From Flavobacteriales bacterium 33_180_T64 (GTDB taxonomy: Bacteria > Bacteroidota > Bacteroidia > Flavobacteriales > Flavobacteriaceae), in the NCBI GenBank assembly GCA_002162685.1, contig MAAQ01000002.1, forward strand, positions 1-64,000: a stretch of DNA of 64,000 nucleotides. The letters run 5' to 3'. Numbering within the stretch: position 1 is the first letter of the stretch; each line of letters opens with the position of its first letter. Of this stretch, positions 35,587-46,519 are shown piece after piece. Below the pieces are notes generated by a model that saw only the letters and a program-made list of their open reading frames with translations, was not told the origin of the DNA and made no database searches. Made by a program: the position numbers and the translations under genes.

Positions 35587-35862
35587 ATGAGCTTAAACAT
35601 TAAACCATTAGCAGACAGAGTTCTTATAGAACCTGTAGAGGCTGAAACTAAGACAGCTTCTGGAATTATTATTCCAGACAACGCTAAAGAAAAACCTCAA
35701 AAAGGAAAAGTTGTCGCTGTTGGTAAAGGCACAAAAGATGAACCTATGACTGTGAAATCTGGCGATACTGTTCTCTACGGAAAATATGCAGGAACAGAAT
35801 TAAAATTAGATGGTAAAGATTACCTTATCATGCGTGAAAGTGACATATTAGCAATTGTTTAA
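35587..35862 (+). CDS. groS: Co-chaperonin GroES
   Basis: The 91-residue protein matches GroES throughout: [20 protein letters not shown], the mobile loop [16 protein letters not shown] and the C-terminal [13 protein letters not shown]. It forms the heptameric lid of GroEL. groEL follows by 24 bases in the same transcript. Upstream lie a terminator, the 13-bp motif, a -24/-12 promoter and a palindrome, so the pair is probably under dedicated stress control. Confidence 0.98.
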   Translation: MSLNIKPLADRVLIEPVEAETKTASGIIIPDNAKEKPQKGKVVAVGKGTKDEPMTVKSGDTVLYGKYAGTELKLDGKDYLIMRESDILAIV

Positions 35863-35880
35863 TTAGCATATAAAAACTAA

Positions 35881-37521
<1,641 letters not shown>

Positions 37522-37575
37522 TATTAAATTACCATGAATGAGTAATGTACTCATAGGTACATTTATATATAAAAG

Positions 37576-37605
37576 AAAAGCCTTTGACAAAAATCAAAGG
37601 CTTTT
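37576..37605. terminator. Bidirectional terminator between groEL and the HMA gene
   Basis: The arms AAAAGCCTTTGA (37576-37587) and TCAAAGGCTTTT (37594-37605) are perfect complements around CAAAAA, with A- and T-rich flanks on the two sides. It serves the convergent genes on both strands. Confidence 0.9.
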
Positions 37606-37633
37606 ACTTTTAAAGCATATTAATTACTACTCT

Positions 37634-37987
37634 TTAATTTTTATGTTCTTCTTTAACCTCTTCATCACGATACTTACAACATGGGTGAACAGTTGCATAA
37701 GCAGCTTCAGTAGCCTTTAGTTCTTTCGTATCATGACCTACTGCTACTATTTTTTTAGCTATAGCTTCTAAATTCGTTTTTCGTTCATCAAAAATTAATT
37801 TGAGCTCATGAGTTTTAACATTCCAAATAGCAGATTTTACCCCTTTAGTTCTAATGGCTGCTTTCTCAATACGTTCTTTACACATTAAGCACACACCATC
37901 AACCTCAATAGAGGCTTTTGCATTTTTGTTTTGAGCAAACGTCACTGTTGTTACTAGTATTGCTAATGTTATTATTATTTTTTTCAT
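37634..37987 (-). CDS. Periplasmic heavy-metal-associated (HMA) domain protein
   Basis: The 117-residue protein has a signal peptide (1-18, VTTVTFA) and one HMA ferredoxin-like domain (about 25-90). Its metal-binding pair is C33/C36 in VDGVCLMCKERIEKA. The C-terminal part adds a second possible metal site, H101-P-C-C104. Such domains bind Cu(I), Zn(II) or Hg(II). It follows the TonB-dependent receptor gene by 8 bases on the same strand, so it is probably a periplasmic carrier for the metal handled by that receptor. The metal identity is not deducible; copper is the usual guess for CxxC HMA domains. Confidence 0.88.
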   Translation of the reverse strand: MKKIIITLAILVTTVTFAQNKNAKASIEVDGVCLMCKERIEKAAIRTKGVKSAIWNVKTHELKLIFDERKTNLEAIAKKIVAVGHDTKELKATEAAYATVHPCCKYRDEEVKEEHKN

Positions 37988-37995
37988 TGTAACTA

Positions 37996-40236
37996 TTATT
38001 TTATTTTAAATCTTAATCCTGCGTAATACATATTCCCAAAAATTGGACCATATACAAATGTGGTATCAAAATTTGAGCCAAAAGGGTCATCTGCTCCTAA
38101 AATAGGATTGTTTTGCCTTACATTCGTAATATTCTCACCACCTAAATATACTTCAAATTTAGGAGAAAACACTTTAGTAACCTGAACATTTAACGTTCCA
38201 ACCGTAGGTGATTCTTCAGGTAATCTAAACGGTGTTGGATTTGATGCTGTTGATGCAAAACGTTGCTCGCTTAACCAATTATAAGTAACATCAAATTTCC
38301 ATCGTGATGTTTCGCCTTCACTAAGGCGCGTTTCATAAGATGCATTTGCAAAAAAACGATGCTTCGGAATTAATGGCTTCGCTTGCCTCCCAGAAGCATA
38401 ATCAGTTTGAACATCATAAAACTTATAAGCCGTTCTAAAATCGAAATGCTCAAAAACATTGTAATTAAATTCGACCTGAAAACTATTAGCAAAACTATCG
38501 CCTTCCAAATTATAGAAATTAACTTGTTGTGGGTTTTCCCAATCTACAACTACTTGATTCTCAAAATCTGTTCTATAGAAATCTAAAATAACATCTGCTT
38601 TTCTTCCAAAAAGATTAAACCCTTGTAAATAAGAAACGCCATAGTTCCATGCAATTTCAGGATCTAATCCGTAGATATTTCCGTTAGAATTTAAAATACC
38701 TACAGCTCTTGATGTTGCAAAAATATTTTGGTTTTCAGCAAAGATATTAGCGCTACGTTTTCCTCGCCCTATTGACGCTCTTAATGCTGATTTTTCCCAA
38801 GGTGTATATCGAGCATGCAAACGTGGTGTAACAAATTCACCCAACAAATTATGCGTATCAAACCGTACACCAGCCGTCACTGTTAACTTATCTAAGTCAT
38901 CATAAGCATATTCTAAAAATGCTCCTGCTGAGCGCTCACTGCGTTCAAATCTAGTATTAATTGCAAGCTCATCATAATGATCGTAAGTAAACCCAAGACC
39001 TGTTTTTACTTTATGTCTTGAATCGCTAATTATAGAGTTATAAATCACGTTAGAATACACACTATTATGATTTATATTGTAGACATTTAATCCAAAATAC
39101 GAATCTTGTTTATGGTTACTAAAGGCAAATTGAACACCTAAACTTTGCCAAGGCACTTCAGGGTTTACGTAACCAAATTTGGCTGAGATTTCAAATCGCT
39201 CAGTATCAATTTCACTTCCCCAAGCATTAGTCGTTAAACGATCTGTATCTGGATTAAAATCTAATTCACCAGACTGCTTTGCATCGTTTAAATAGCGAAC
39301 ATTAATAAAACTCACCAAACCTTTTTCTGGATTTATATATTGCCAACGATTCATCACATTGATTTGATTATACTTTGGCATATCTAGAAACCCATCATCA
39401 TTGACATCATGTTCTTGTTGTTGCGTATTTCCATGAATGTAAAAACCTGTATTCCATTTATCACTCACTTTAGTATTAAAATGTGTATTAAGCTCAAAAC
39501 GCTGACTAGAAGCTCCATATAAATTTAAGAAAAATTTATCATCTGTAGCTGGTTTTTGAAGTTCAGCATTAATTTGTCCTGCAATACTTTCAAAACCATT
39601 CACAACACTTCCCGCACCTTTTGTAATCTGAATACTTTCAACCCATGTTCCAGGAATAAAACTCAGCCCATAAGCTTGTGATGCTCCACGAATTGATGGA
39701 ATATTTTCTGTAGTAATTAATATATATTTACTGGTTAAACCTAGCATTTTAATTTGGCGTGTACCAGTAACCGCATCAGAGAAATTAACATCAATTGACG
39801 GGTTTGTTTCAAAGCTTTCAGATAAATTACAACAAGCAGCCTTAAGCAATTCTGCGCTACTAACAGTTGTTATATTTTGAGCATTTAAATACGACTTTGC
39901 AGTAGTCTGCTTTCGTGAAGTCAAAGTAATTTCATCTAACTCACCTGTAAGATTAAGATAATGCTTCACATATTTAGGTGTTGTAATTGTTAAGGTATCT
40001 GTTTTATAACCTACATAACTAATCACTAATTTATTGTAACTCGATTGGTAAGGAATTTTAAACTTCCCATCTATATTTGTTACTACTCCAACCGAAGTAT
40101 CAAGCCAAAACACATTAGCTCCTGCTAATGGAATGAACTCATTTTTTGTATTTGTTTCCAAAACAACACCTTCTATTTTATCTTGAGAAAGTGTCAGTAA
40201 AGGAAACATAAATAGTATTATAACTAAATATTTCAT
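37996..40236 (-). CDS. TonB-dependent receptor, metal-linked
   Basis: The 746-residue outer-membrane protein has a signal peptide (1-17), a carboxypeptidase-regulatory-like domain (about 20-105, GANVFWLDTSVGVVTNIDGK), a plug domain (about 115-230, with VESIQITKGAGSVVNGFESI) and a 22-strand barrel ending in YYAGLRFKIK, whose final aromatic is replaced by Lys. A double cysteine in the plug (AACCNLSESFETNPS, residues about 135-150) recurs in receptors linked to HYC_CC_PP proteins. It lies between the HYC_CC_PP gene and the HMA gene, all on the minus strand. Uptake of a metal or metal complex is the likely role. Confidence 0.9.
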   Translation of the reverse strand: MKYLVIILFMFPLLTLSQDKIEGVVLETNTKNEFIPLAGANVFWLDTSVGVVTNIDGKFKIPYQSSYNKLVISYVGYKTDTLTITTPKYVKHYLNLTGELDEITLTSRKQTTAKSYLNAQNITTVSSAELLKAACCNLSESFETNPSIDVNFSDAVTGTRQIKMLGLTSKYILITTENIPSIRGASQAYGLSFIPGTWVESIQITKGAGSVVNGFESIAGQINAELQKPATDDKFFLNLYGASSQRFELNTHFNTKVSDKWNTGFYIHGNTQQQEHDVNDDGFLDMPKYNQINVMNRWQYINPEKGLVSFINVRYLNDAKQSGELDFNPDTDRLTTNAWGSEIDTERFEISAKFGYVNPEVPWQSLGVQFAFSNHKQDSYFGLNVYNINHNSVYSNVIYNSIISDSRHKVKTGLGFTYDHYDELAINTRFERSERSAGAFLEYAYDDLDKLTVTAGVRFDTHNLLGEFVTPRLHARYTPWEKSALRASIGRGKRSANIFAENQNIFATSRAVGILNSNGNIYGLDPEIAWNYGVSYLQGFNLFGRKADVILDFYRTDFENQVVVDWENPQQVNFYNLEGDSFANSFQVEFNYNVFEHFDFRTAYKFYDVQTDYASGRQAKPLIPKHRFFANASYETRLSEGETSRWKFDVTYNWLSEQRFASTASNPTPFRLPEESPTVGTLNVQVTKVFSPKFEVYLGGENITNVRQNNPILGADDPFGSNFDTTFVYGPIFGNMYYAGLRFKIK

Positions 40237-40310
40237 TTATGCTTTTTGATATCATTAAAATAGTATACTGATATAAATATCAGCTTTTAAGACCTAAAAT
40301 AATGGTACTA

Positions 40311-40724
40311 TCAAATTAAGAATACTTGATCGAGAACCTGTCTGTCTGCAATCAAGTTTGGAGGAGAATAGTCTTTATGAGGAATAATTTGCTTCGGTAA
40401 AGCTTCTATTAAGTAATTAAAAGCAAATACATATGATGTTAAAAATACCTGTTGCTTGATATCGAAGTCATCAAAACTTTTTATAGCTAATTGTTTTTGA
40501 CCTTCTAGAGTATCTAAAACATCTTTACAACATGATTTTTTAGTGATTTTTTCTTGCTCGTTTTTAAAAGCTTCCATTGTGCATTTTTGAACCTCACTAA
40601 ACACAGCTACATCAATTAAAACATCACCGCAAAAGTGCTTTTCTACAGTAAATGATACTGTAGAAAATAACAAAAGCATCGTCATTGCTGCCGAGCCAAT
40701 TTTATATGCAACTTTTTTTAACAT
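40311..40724 (-). CDS. HYC_CC_PP family protein
   Basis: The 137-residue secreted or membrane-anchored protein shows the three motifs that name the family: H30-F-C32 (HFCGD, a variant of HYC), C65-C66 (KKSCCKD) and P121-P122 (YSPPNL). Another cysteine is at C48. The hydrophobic N-terminus (about 12-27) is a signal or anchor. The family is found beside TonB-dependent receptors and metal genes in Bacteroidota; its biochemical role is not established. A TAnnTTTG element ends 4 bases before the ATG, suggesting a leaderless or very short leader mRNA. It is the first gene of the three-gene cassette. Confidence 0.85.
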   Translation of the reverse strand: MLKKVAYKIGSAAMTMLLLFSTVSFTVEKHFCGDVLIDVAVFSEVQKCTMEAFKNEQEKITKKSCCKDVLDTLEGQKQLAIKSFDDFDIKQQVFLTSYVFAFNYLIEALPKQIIPHKDYSPPNLIADRQVLDQVFLI

Positions 40725-40728
40725 GTTA

Positions 40729-40756
40729 CAAAGTTAAAAAAAAAGAAGAACTACAA
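40729..40756 (-). promoter_or_regulatory. Promoter of the metal cassette, near-leaderless
   Basis: On the minus strand TTG (40754-40756), a 17-base spacer and TAACTTTG (40729-40736) form a Bacteroidota promoter. The -7 element ends 4 bases before the ATG of the HYC_CC_PP gene (40724). Confidence 0.55.
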
Positions 40757-40782
40757 TATAAGATTATGCAATCATTAACAAT

Positions 40783-41211
40783 TTATTGTTTTAATTTAAA
40801 ATAATAAAATGCTGGAACAAGAAGCAATAAAAATATTGGTTGAATTAAAAAACGTCTAAAATTAAAAAACAAATAATAATCTTCTTGACGTGGATTAATA
40901 ACAAAATACAAAAAGAATGCCAACAGAATAAAATAAGCAATTACATAAATAAACATTGAAAATTTTACAATAGATTTATCTTTAAAAAACAAATAAATAA
41001 GACCTAAAGATATTGCTGAGTTTAATACATAACGCAATGTTGTATAAAGTGATAATTTTAAGATTTCACGACGCGGAAAATCCATATGCAAATAATCACT
41101 CTTAAAAAACAACAAATATGGATCATAAAATAATTCGTTCTCAAAAACTCGTATAAGCACTAATAACCCAAACAAAATCAATAGCAATATGTAAGTGATT
41201 GGATTACGCAT
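40783..41211 (-). CDS. Exosortase F system-associated membrane protein
   Basis: The 142-residue protein has about four transmembrane helices and the conserved motifs RVFENELFYDPYLLFFKSDY near the N-terminus and NFRRFLIQPIFLLLLVPAFY at the C-terminus. These match the small membrane protein regularly encoded next to xrtF in Flavobacteria. It starts immediately after the xrtF stop (41212), so translation is coupled. The role is unknown, presumably a partner of the exosortase. Confidence 0.85.
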   Translation of the reverse strand: MRNPITYILLLILFGLLVLIRVFENELFYDPYLLFFKSDYLHMDFPRREILKLSLYTTLRYVLNSAISLGLIYLFFKDKSIVKFSMFIYVIAYFILLAFFLYFVINPRQEDYYLFFNFRRFLIQPIFLLLLVPAFYYFKLKQ

Positions 41212-41754
41212 CTAGTTTTTTGGTTTTGAAAATCTATTTACCCAGAACATCCACAATAGAAAAACCATTCCATAGATAATCATTGGAAAAACAACTGTAT
41301 GTAAAATATCTTTACGCCAAGGATAATTATACAAGCCTATAGAAAGTATAGCGATTCGTAATAAATTAACTGTATAGATCAACACACTACCAGTTAGCAC
41401 ATAAATAAAAGTAGGCTTAAATTTCCCTGCAAACGCAATGATGAATGAAATAAACAAAATAATAACACTTATCGAATTACAGCCTTCAACGACTCTAGCT
41501 ACAAATTTCCTATTAATAATCAACTTCATTGAAGGCTCATCAGGATGCGGCAAGATTGTAGTATGGTATCCAAAAGTTTCAAGTAATAATTGACTTTGCT
41601 TAGCAACTAAATTGGTTATATAATCTGGATAATTTACAGAGCCATCTGATAAATCTAAATAATATTTATAGCCAAGTGTGAGCACAAAATAAACCAACAG
41701 AAAGGTTAATATGAACTTTACGACAGATTTATATTTTATAAGAAGCGCTTTCAT
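41212..41754 (-). CDS. xrtF: Exosortase family protein XrtF
   Basis: The 180-residue integral membrane protein has the exosortase catalytic triad: C92 in VVEGCNSIS, R133 in VNLLRIAIL and H152 in ILHTVVFP, each near a transmembrane helix. The length fits the short XrtF type of Flavobacteria. Exosortases are thought to cleave and re-anchor secreted proteins with a C-terminal sorting signal. No obvious substrate with such a signal was recognised in this window. It is divergent from the GAF-domain gene. Confidence 0.92.
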   Translation of the reverse strand: MKALLIKYKSVVKFILTFLLVYFVLTLGYKYYLDLSDGSVNYPDYITNLVAKQSQLLLETFGYHTTILPHPDEPSMKLIINRKFVARVVEGCNSISVIILFISFIIAFAGKFKPTFIYVLTGSVLIYTVNLLRIAILSIGLYNYPWRKDILHTVVFPMIIYGMVFLLWMFWVNRFSKPKN

Positions 41755-41831
41755 TTTATAGAGTTAAAATTATACAAAATGAATCTAGAAATGACACTTT
41801 TTAAATACTTTTACCAAAATTTTTAAAATCT

Positions 41832-42287
41832 ATGACATTCGAGACTCTTAAACCTCAAGTAGAAGCGATTATATTAAACACAACGACAACAGTAGATGAA
41901 CGTTTACTGTCTATATGTAAACTTCTTGAAAACCATATAGATTACTACAATTGGGTAGGTTTTTATTTTAAAAACGGTAACAAAAATGAATTAAAACTCG
42001 GACCATATGTTGGCGAACCAACAGACCATACTATTATTCCCTTTGGAAAAGGTATTTGTGGACAGGTAGCTATCTCTAACGAAAATTTTGTGGTACCAGA
42101 TGTTGCTTCACAAGATAATTATATTGCGTGTAGCATCACAGTTAAAGCAGAAATTGTAATTCCCATTTTTATAAATGGTGAAAACATTGGGCAAATAGAT
42201 ATTGATTCTAATACACCAGATCCATTCACATCAGAAGACGAACGTTTTTTAGAGTTTGTTTGCAAGAAAATTGCAGAAATTTTATAA
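41832..42287 (+). CDS. GAF-domain free methionine-(R)-sulfoxide reductase
   Basis: The 151-residue protein is a single GAF domain with the fRMsr signature: NWVGFYF, FGKGICGQVA (C76), VVPDVASQDNYIACS (C100) and VKAEIVIPI. C100 aligns with the catalytic cysteine and C76 with the resolving one. The cysteine that some homologues have before VPDV is Val here. It reduces free L-methionine-(R)-sulfoxide with thioredoxin. It is transcribed alone, divergent from xrtF and convergent with the permease gene. Confidence 0.85.
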   Translation: MTFETLKPQVEAIILNTTTTVDERLLSICKLLENHIDYYNWVGFYFKNGNKNELKLGPYVGEPTDHTIIPFGKGICGQVAISNENFVVPDVASQDNYIACSITVKAEIVIPIFINGENIGQIDIDSNTPDPFTSEDERFLEFVCKKIAEIL

Positions 42288-42311
42288 CAAAACCTGTAAC
42301 AGCTAACAAAT

Positions 42312-43559
42312 CTACATTCCAGTTCTAATAGCTTCAACAGGATCTAATCTAGATGCCGAAATTGCTGGTATTACTCCAGAAATCAAACCAATAAATGTAG
42401 ACAATCCAAATCCAACAAATATATTATAGAACGATAAAATAAACTCAAACTCTAATGTTGCATTTGCAATTAGTGCTATTATCTGCACTAAGGCTATACC
42501 AATTAAACCTCCTAGAACAGATAATATTACAGCTTCAAATAAAAACTGAAATAAAATAAATTTATTTTTTGCGCCTAATGACTTTTGAATTCCAATAAGA
42601 TTTGTTCGTTCTCTTACACTTACAAACATAATATTAGCAATACCAAAACCACCAACTAAAAGAGAAAACAGACTAATAACCCAACCTATACCATTTAATG
42701 TTGAAATAATACCATCAATAAAATTTGTAAAACCTGAAATTTTATTAATAAAAAAATTATCTGGCTCATCAGCTTTAAGACCTCTGAAAACTCTATATTT
42801 CTGTTTCAAAACAGCATCAAATGCTCCTACATCAATACCTTTAACTGGTTTAATTATAATAGCTCCTGGCAAACCGTTGGCACCTCCATTTTTAAAACGC
42901 CTCACAAAATTAGCAGGCACATAAGCCTTTTCATCTGGAGAATCGCCTAGTCCTGCACCCACTTTTTTCAAAACACCAATAACAGTCATTTTTCTACCAT
43001 AAGCACGAACCGTTTTCCCTATAGGGTTTAAATTATCAAAAAGATTTATTGCTGTTGCACTTCCTAAAACCATAACATTTGAACCAGAATTAGATTCCGA
43101 TTCGGTATAAAAACGTCCTTGAGCTACTTTTAAATTTTCAATTTCATAAATCCCATTGGAAATAGGTGTAATATCTACTCCTGAAACAGTTGTTCCTTCA
43201 TATTTTATATTTTCAGAACTCCCAAAAATAACATAAGCGATCGCTTTAATGTCTGGCACATTTCGCTCTATAAATTGGTAATCATCATACTCTGTTTGTG
43301 GAAAATTTTCACGTTGCCATCTTGGAACACTTGTAGGTCCAAAAGAATACTTGGTTAAGTATATCGTGTTTTTATCCAAACCACTCAGCTGATCTTTAAT
43401 ACTCCTATCCAAAGAGTCTACAGCTGCAAGCACAGCTATAATTGAAAAAATACCAATTGTTATACCTAAAAGTGACAAAAATGTACGCAACTTATTATTA
43501 CGTAATGCATTAATAGCAAACGAAAAACTTTCCTTAAATAATCTAAGATAAACGAGCAT
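42312..43559 (-). CDS. MacB/FtsX-family ABC transporter permease
   Basis: The 415-residue protein has the MacB layout: one N-terminal transmembrane helix (about 25-47, with SLLGITIGIFSIIAVLAAVD), a large periplasmic domain (about 48-285) and three C-terminal helices (about 290-405) with NIMFVSVRERTNLIGIQKSLGA and the terminal ASRLDPVEAIRTGM. It needs an ATPase partner, which is not in this neighbourhood. MacB-type systems transfer substrates from the periplasm outward or act mechanically; the substrate is unknown. Confidence 0.9.
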   Translation of the reverse strand: MLVYLRLFKESFSFAINALRNNKLRTFLSLLGITIGIFSIIAVLAAVDSLDRSIKDQLSGLDKNTIYLTKYSFGPTSVPRWQRENFPQTEYDDYQFIERNVPDIKAIAYVIFGSSENIKYEGTTVSGVDITPISNGIYEIENLKVAQGRFYTESESNSGSNVMVLGSATAINLFDNLNPIGKTVRAYGRKMTVIGVLKKVGAGLGDSPDEKAYVPANFVRRFKNGGANGLPGAIIIKPVKGIDVGAFDAVLKQKYRVFRGLKADEPDNFFINKISGFTNFIDGIISTLNGIGWVISLFSLLVGGFGIANIMFVSVRERTNLIGIQKSLGAKNKFILFQFLFEAVILSVLGGLIGIALVQIIALIANATLEFEFILSFYNIFVGFGLSTFIGLISGVIPAISASRLDPVEAIRTGM

Positions 43560-43642
43560 TTGATTGGTTTAATTTTCTACAATTATAAAGATATGACGTT
43601 TTCAACAATTTATTGTTACAAAAAACTTAAATAAACTCGAGT

Positions 43643-43679
43643 TTTGACTTATAATAATTCTTGATATTATGTATTTTTG
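43643..43679 (+). promoter_or_regulatory. Promoter of purH
   Basis: TATTTTTG (43672-43679) is an exact TAnnTTTG; a TTTG lies at 43643-43646, 25 bases upstream, slightly long. The start would be near 43686, 50 bases before the ATG. No purine-regulator site was recognised. Confidence 0.5.
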
Positions 43680-43735
43680 CGCTTTAATTTCTCAACGACG
43701 TTTTAATAAAGAAACACAACTACAACAACACAACA

Positions 43736-45268
43736 ATGAGCAACAACAAAACAATTAAATCTGCATTAATTTCTGTTTTTAGTAAAGACGGATTAGAACC
43801 TATCGTTAAGCAACTTAACGACCAAAATGCAACTATCTACTCTACAGGTGGCACTGAAAAATTCATCAAAGACTTAGGTATTAATGTCGTTCCTGTTGAA
43901 GATGTAACCTCGTATCCTTCAATTCTAGGCGGACGTGTAAAAACATTACACCCAAAAGTATTTGGTGGCATTTTAAATCGTCAAAATAATGAAAGTGATG
44001 CTACTGAATTAGTTGATTTTGACATTCCACAAATAGATGTCGTTATTGTTGATTTATATCCTTTTGAAAAAACAGTCGCTTCTGGAGCTTCAAATCAAGA
44101 TATTATTGAAAAAATAGATATTGGTGGAATCTCTTTAATTAGAGCAGCTGCAAAAAATTACGCAGATGTGATTTGTGTATCATCTGTTGAAGATTATTCT
44201 GAATTTTTAGAGTTATTAAAATCCAAAAATGGAGATACATCTGAAGACGATAGAAAAGATTTTGCTGCAAAAGCATTTAATGTATCTTCACATTATGATT
44301 CAGCAATATTTAACTATTTCAATGCAGATCATAACATTGCATCTCTTAAAATTAGTGAAACCAATGGTAAAGTTTTACGTTATGGAGAAAACCCACATCA
44401 ACGTGGTTTTTTCTTCGGAAATTTTGACGAAGTATTTACAAAACTCCACGGAAAAGAACTTAGCTACAACAATCTTTTGGATGTCGATGCAGCAGTAAAT
44501 TTAATGAATGAATTTAAAGGAGAAACACCAACTTTCGCTATACTAAAACATAATAATGCTTGTGGTTTTGCTCAAAGAGATTCAATACAGCAAGCCTATA
44601 TAGATGCTCTTGCTGGTGATCCTGTATCTGCTTTTGGTGGTGTTTTAATTGCAAACACTGAAATTGATAAAACAACAGCTGAAAAGATTCACACACTGTT
44701 TTGTGAAGTTGTTATTGCTCCTTCGTTTTCTTCACAAGCTTTAGAAATTTTAAAAGGTAAGAAAAACAGAATCCTTTTAATTCTAAACGATGTTGAATTT
44801 GCAAAAACAACGGTAAGAACTTGTCTTAATGGTATTTTAGTTCAAGATAAAAACAACAAAACGGATACCGTTGAAGATTTAACGCATGCGACCAAAAACA
44901 CACCAACCACAAACGAATTAGAGGATTTAATATTTGCTTCAAAAATTTGTAAACATACCAAATCTAACACCATTGTTTTGGTTAAAAACAAACAATTATG
45001 TGCTAGTGGAACTGGACAAACAAGTCGTGTAGATGCGCTTAACCAAGCGATCCATAAAGCGCAATCATTTAATTTTGATTTAAAAGGTGCTGTGATGGCT
45101 AGTGATGCATTCTTCCCTTTCCCAGATTGCGTAGAGATTGCTGACAATGCAGGAATCACTGCAGTAATACAACCTGGAGGCTCTATCAAAGACCAATTAA
45201 GTGTTGATTACTGCAATGAAAACAATATCGCTATGGTGATGACTGGAACACGTCATTTTAAACATTAA
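43736..45268 (+). CDS. purH: Bifunctional AICAR transformylase/IMP cyclohydrolase PurH
   Basis: The 510-residue protein has an N-terminal MGS-like IMP cyclohydrolase domain (STGGTEKFI from residue 36; LGGRVKTLHPKVFGG) and a C-terminal AICAR transformylase domain with the catalytic K271-H272 (AILKHNNACGFA). It also carries GSIKDQLSVDYCNENNIAMV and the terminal TGTRHFKH. It performs the last two steps of IMP synthesis. It is transcribed alone and followed by a 34-base perfect palindrome before mreB. Confidence 0.97.
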   Translation: MSNNKTIKSALISVFSKDGLEPIVKQLNDQNATIYSTGGTEKFIKDLGINVVPVEDVTSYPSILGGRVKTLHPKVFGGILNRQNNESDATELVDFDIPQIDVVIVDLYPFEKTVASGASNQDIIEKIDIGGISLIRAAAKNYADVICVSSVEDYSEFLELLKSKNGDTSEDDRKDFAAKAFNVSSHYDSAIFNYFNADHNIASLKISETNGKVLRYGENPHQRGFFFGNFDEVFTKLHGKELSYNNLLDVDAAVNLMNEFKGETPTFAILKHNNACGFAQRDSIQQAYIDALAGDPVSAFGGVLIANTEIDKTTAEKIHTLFCEVVIAPSFSSQALEILKGKKNRILLILNDVEFAKTTVRTCLNGILVQDKNNKTDTVEDLTHATKNTPTTNELEDLIFASKICKHTKSNTIVLVKNKQLCASGTGQTSRVDALNQAIHKAQSFNFDLKGAVMASDAFFPFPDCVEIADNAGITAVIQPGGSIKDQLSVDYCNENNIAMVMTGTRHFKH

Positions 45269-45354
45269 ATCACGACAATCTTAATAGACTCAAAATTTAA
45301 AGCTAGAAACATCCAAAACCTAAAATCAAACGTTTAATTATAAAAAGTTAACTT

Positions 45355-45388
45355 CTTTATTTCCATTTCAATTGAAATGGAAATAAAG
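45355..45388. repeat. 34-base perfect palindrome between purH and mreB
   Basis: The arms CTTTATTTCCATTTCAA (45355-45371) and TTGAAATGGAAATAAAG (45372-45388) are exact reverse complements with no spacer. It is 87 bases after the purH stop and 84 bases before mreB. There is no T run after it, so it is not a standard terminator; it could be an operator, a cruciform-forming site or an RNA-processing hairpin. Confidence 0.7.
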
Positions 45389-45471
45389 TGTAAATATTTA
45401 GTAAGTTTTACTACATTTACAACACGCGAAAAACTTTATATAATAACGACCTCATAATATCAGAATAACGA

Positions 45472-46500
45472 ATGGGATTTTTTGATTTCTTAACCGAAGA
45501 AATAGCCATAGATTTAGGAACAGCAAACACACTAATTATCCACAATGACAAGGTTGTTGTTGATAGTCCATCAATAGTTGCAAGAGATAGAATTTCAGGC
45601 AAAATAATTGCAGTTGGTAAAGAAGCCAATATGATGCAAGGAAAAACACATGAAAACATTAAAACAATTAGACCTTTGAAAGATGGTGTAATTGCCGATT
45701 TTGATGCCTCTGAACAAATGATAAGCATGTTTATCAAAAACATTCCTGCGCTAAAAAAGAAATTATTTACACCAGCGCTTCGTATGGTTGTTTGCATCCC
45801 TTCTGGAATTACTGAAGTTGAAATGCGAGCAGTAAAAGAATCTTGTGAGCGCGTAAATGGGAAAGAAGTATATCTAATTCATGAACCAATGGCGGCAGCT
45901 ATTGGTATTGGTATTGATATCATGCAACCTAAAGGGAATATGATTGTTGATATTGGAGGAGGAACTACAGAAATTGCTGTTATTGCTTTAGGAGGTATCG
46001 TTTGCGATAAGTCTGTAAAAGTAGCTGGTGATGTATTTAGCAACGATATCATTTATTATATGCGTACGCAACACAATCTTTATATTGGCGATCGTACTGC
46101 AGAAAAGATAAAGATTCAAATTGGTGCAGCTACCGAAGATTTAGATCTTCCACCTGAAGAGATGAGTGTTCAAGGGCGTGATTTATTGACTGGAAAACCT
46201 AAACAGGTACAGATTTCATATCGTGAAATAGCAAAAGCACTTGATAAATCTATTTTAAGAATTGAAGATTCTGTAATGGAAACCTTATCACAAACACCTC
46301 CAGAATTAGCTGCAGACATATACAATACTGGTATTTATCTTGCAGGTGGCGGCTCTATGTTAAGAGGTTTAGATAAACGTTTATCTCAAAAAACTGATTT
46401 ACCTGTTTATATTGCTGAAGACCCTTTGAGAGCTGTTGTTCGTGGTACTGGAATTACACTTAAAAACTTACCAAAATTTAAAAGTGTATTGATTAAATAA
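45472..46500 (+). CDS. mreB: Rod-shape-determining actin homologue MreB
   Basis: The 342-residue protein matches MreB throughout: phosphate-1 motif AIDLGTANTLI, phosphate-2 region MIVDIGGGTTEIAV and adenosine motif GIYLAGGGSMLRGLDK, plus VCIPSGITEVE and LIHEPMAAAIG. It forms filaments at the inner membrane that guide the elongasome. It is the first gene of a tight five-gene operon, mreB-mreC-mreD-mrdA-rodA. Confidence 0.98.
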   Translation: MGFFDFLTEEIAIDLGTANTLIIHNDKVVVDSPSIVARDRISGKIIAVGKEANMMQGKTHENIKTIRPLKDGVIADFDASEQMISMFIKNIPALKKKLFTPALRMVVCIPSGITEVEMRAVKESCERVNGKEVYLIHEPMAAAIGIGIDIMQPKGNMIVDIGGGTTEIAVIALGGIVCDKSVKVAGDVFSNDIIYYMRTQHNLYIGDRTAEKIKIQIGAATEDLDLPPEEMSVQGRDLLTGKPKQVQISYREIAKALDKSILRIEDSVMETLSQTPPELAADIYNTGIYLAGGGSMLRGLDKRLSQKTDLPVYIAEDPLRAVVRGTGITLKNLPKFKSVLIK

Positions 46501-46519
46501 TAGAGAATAACAACTTAGC

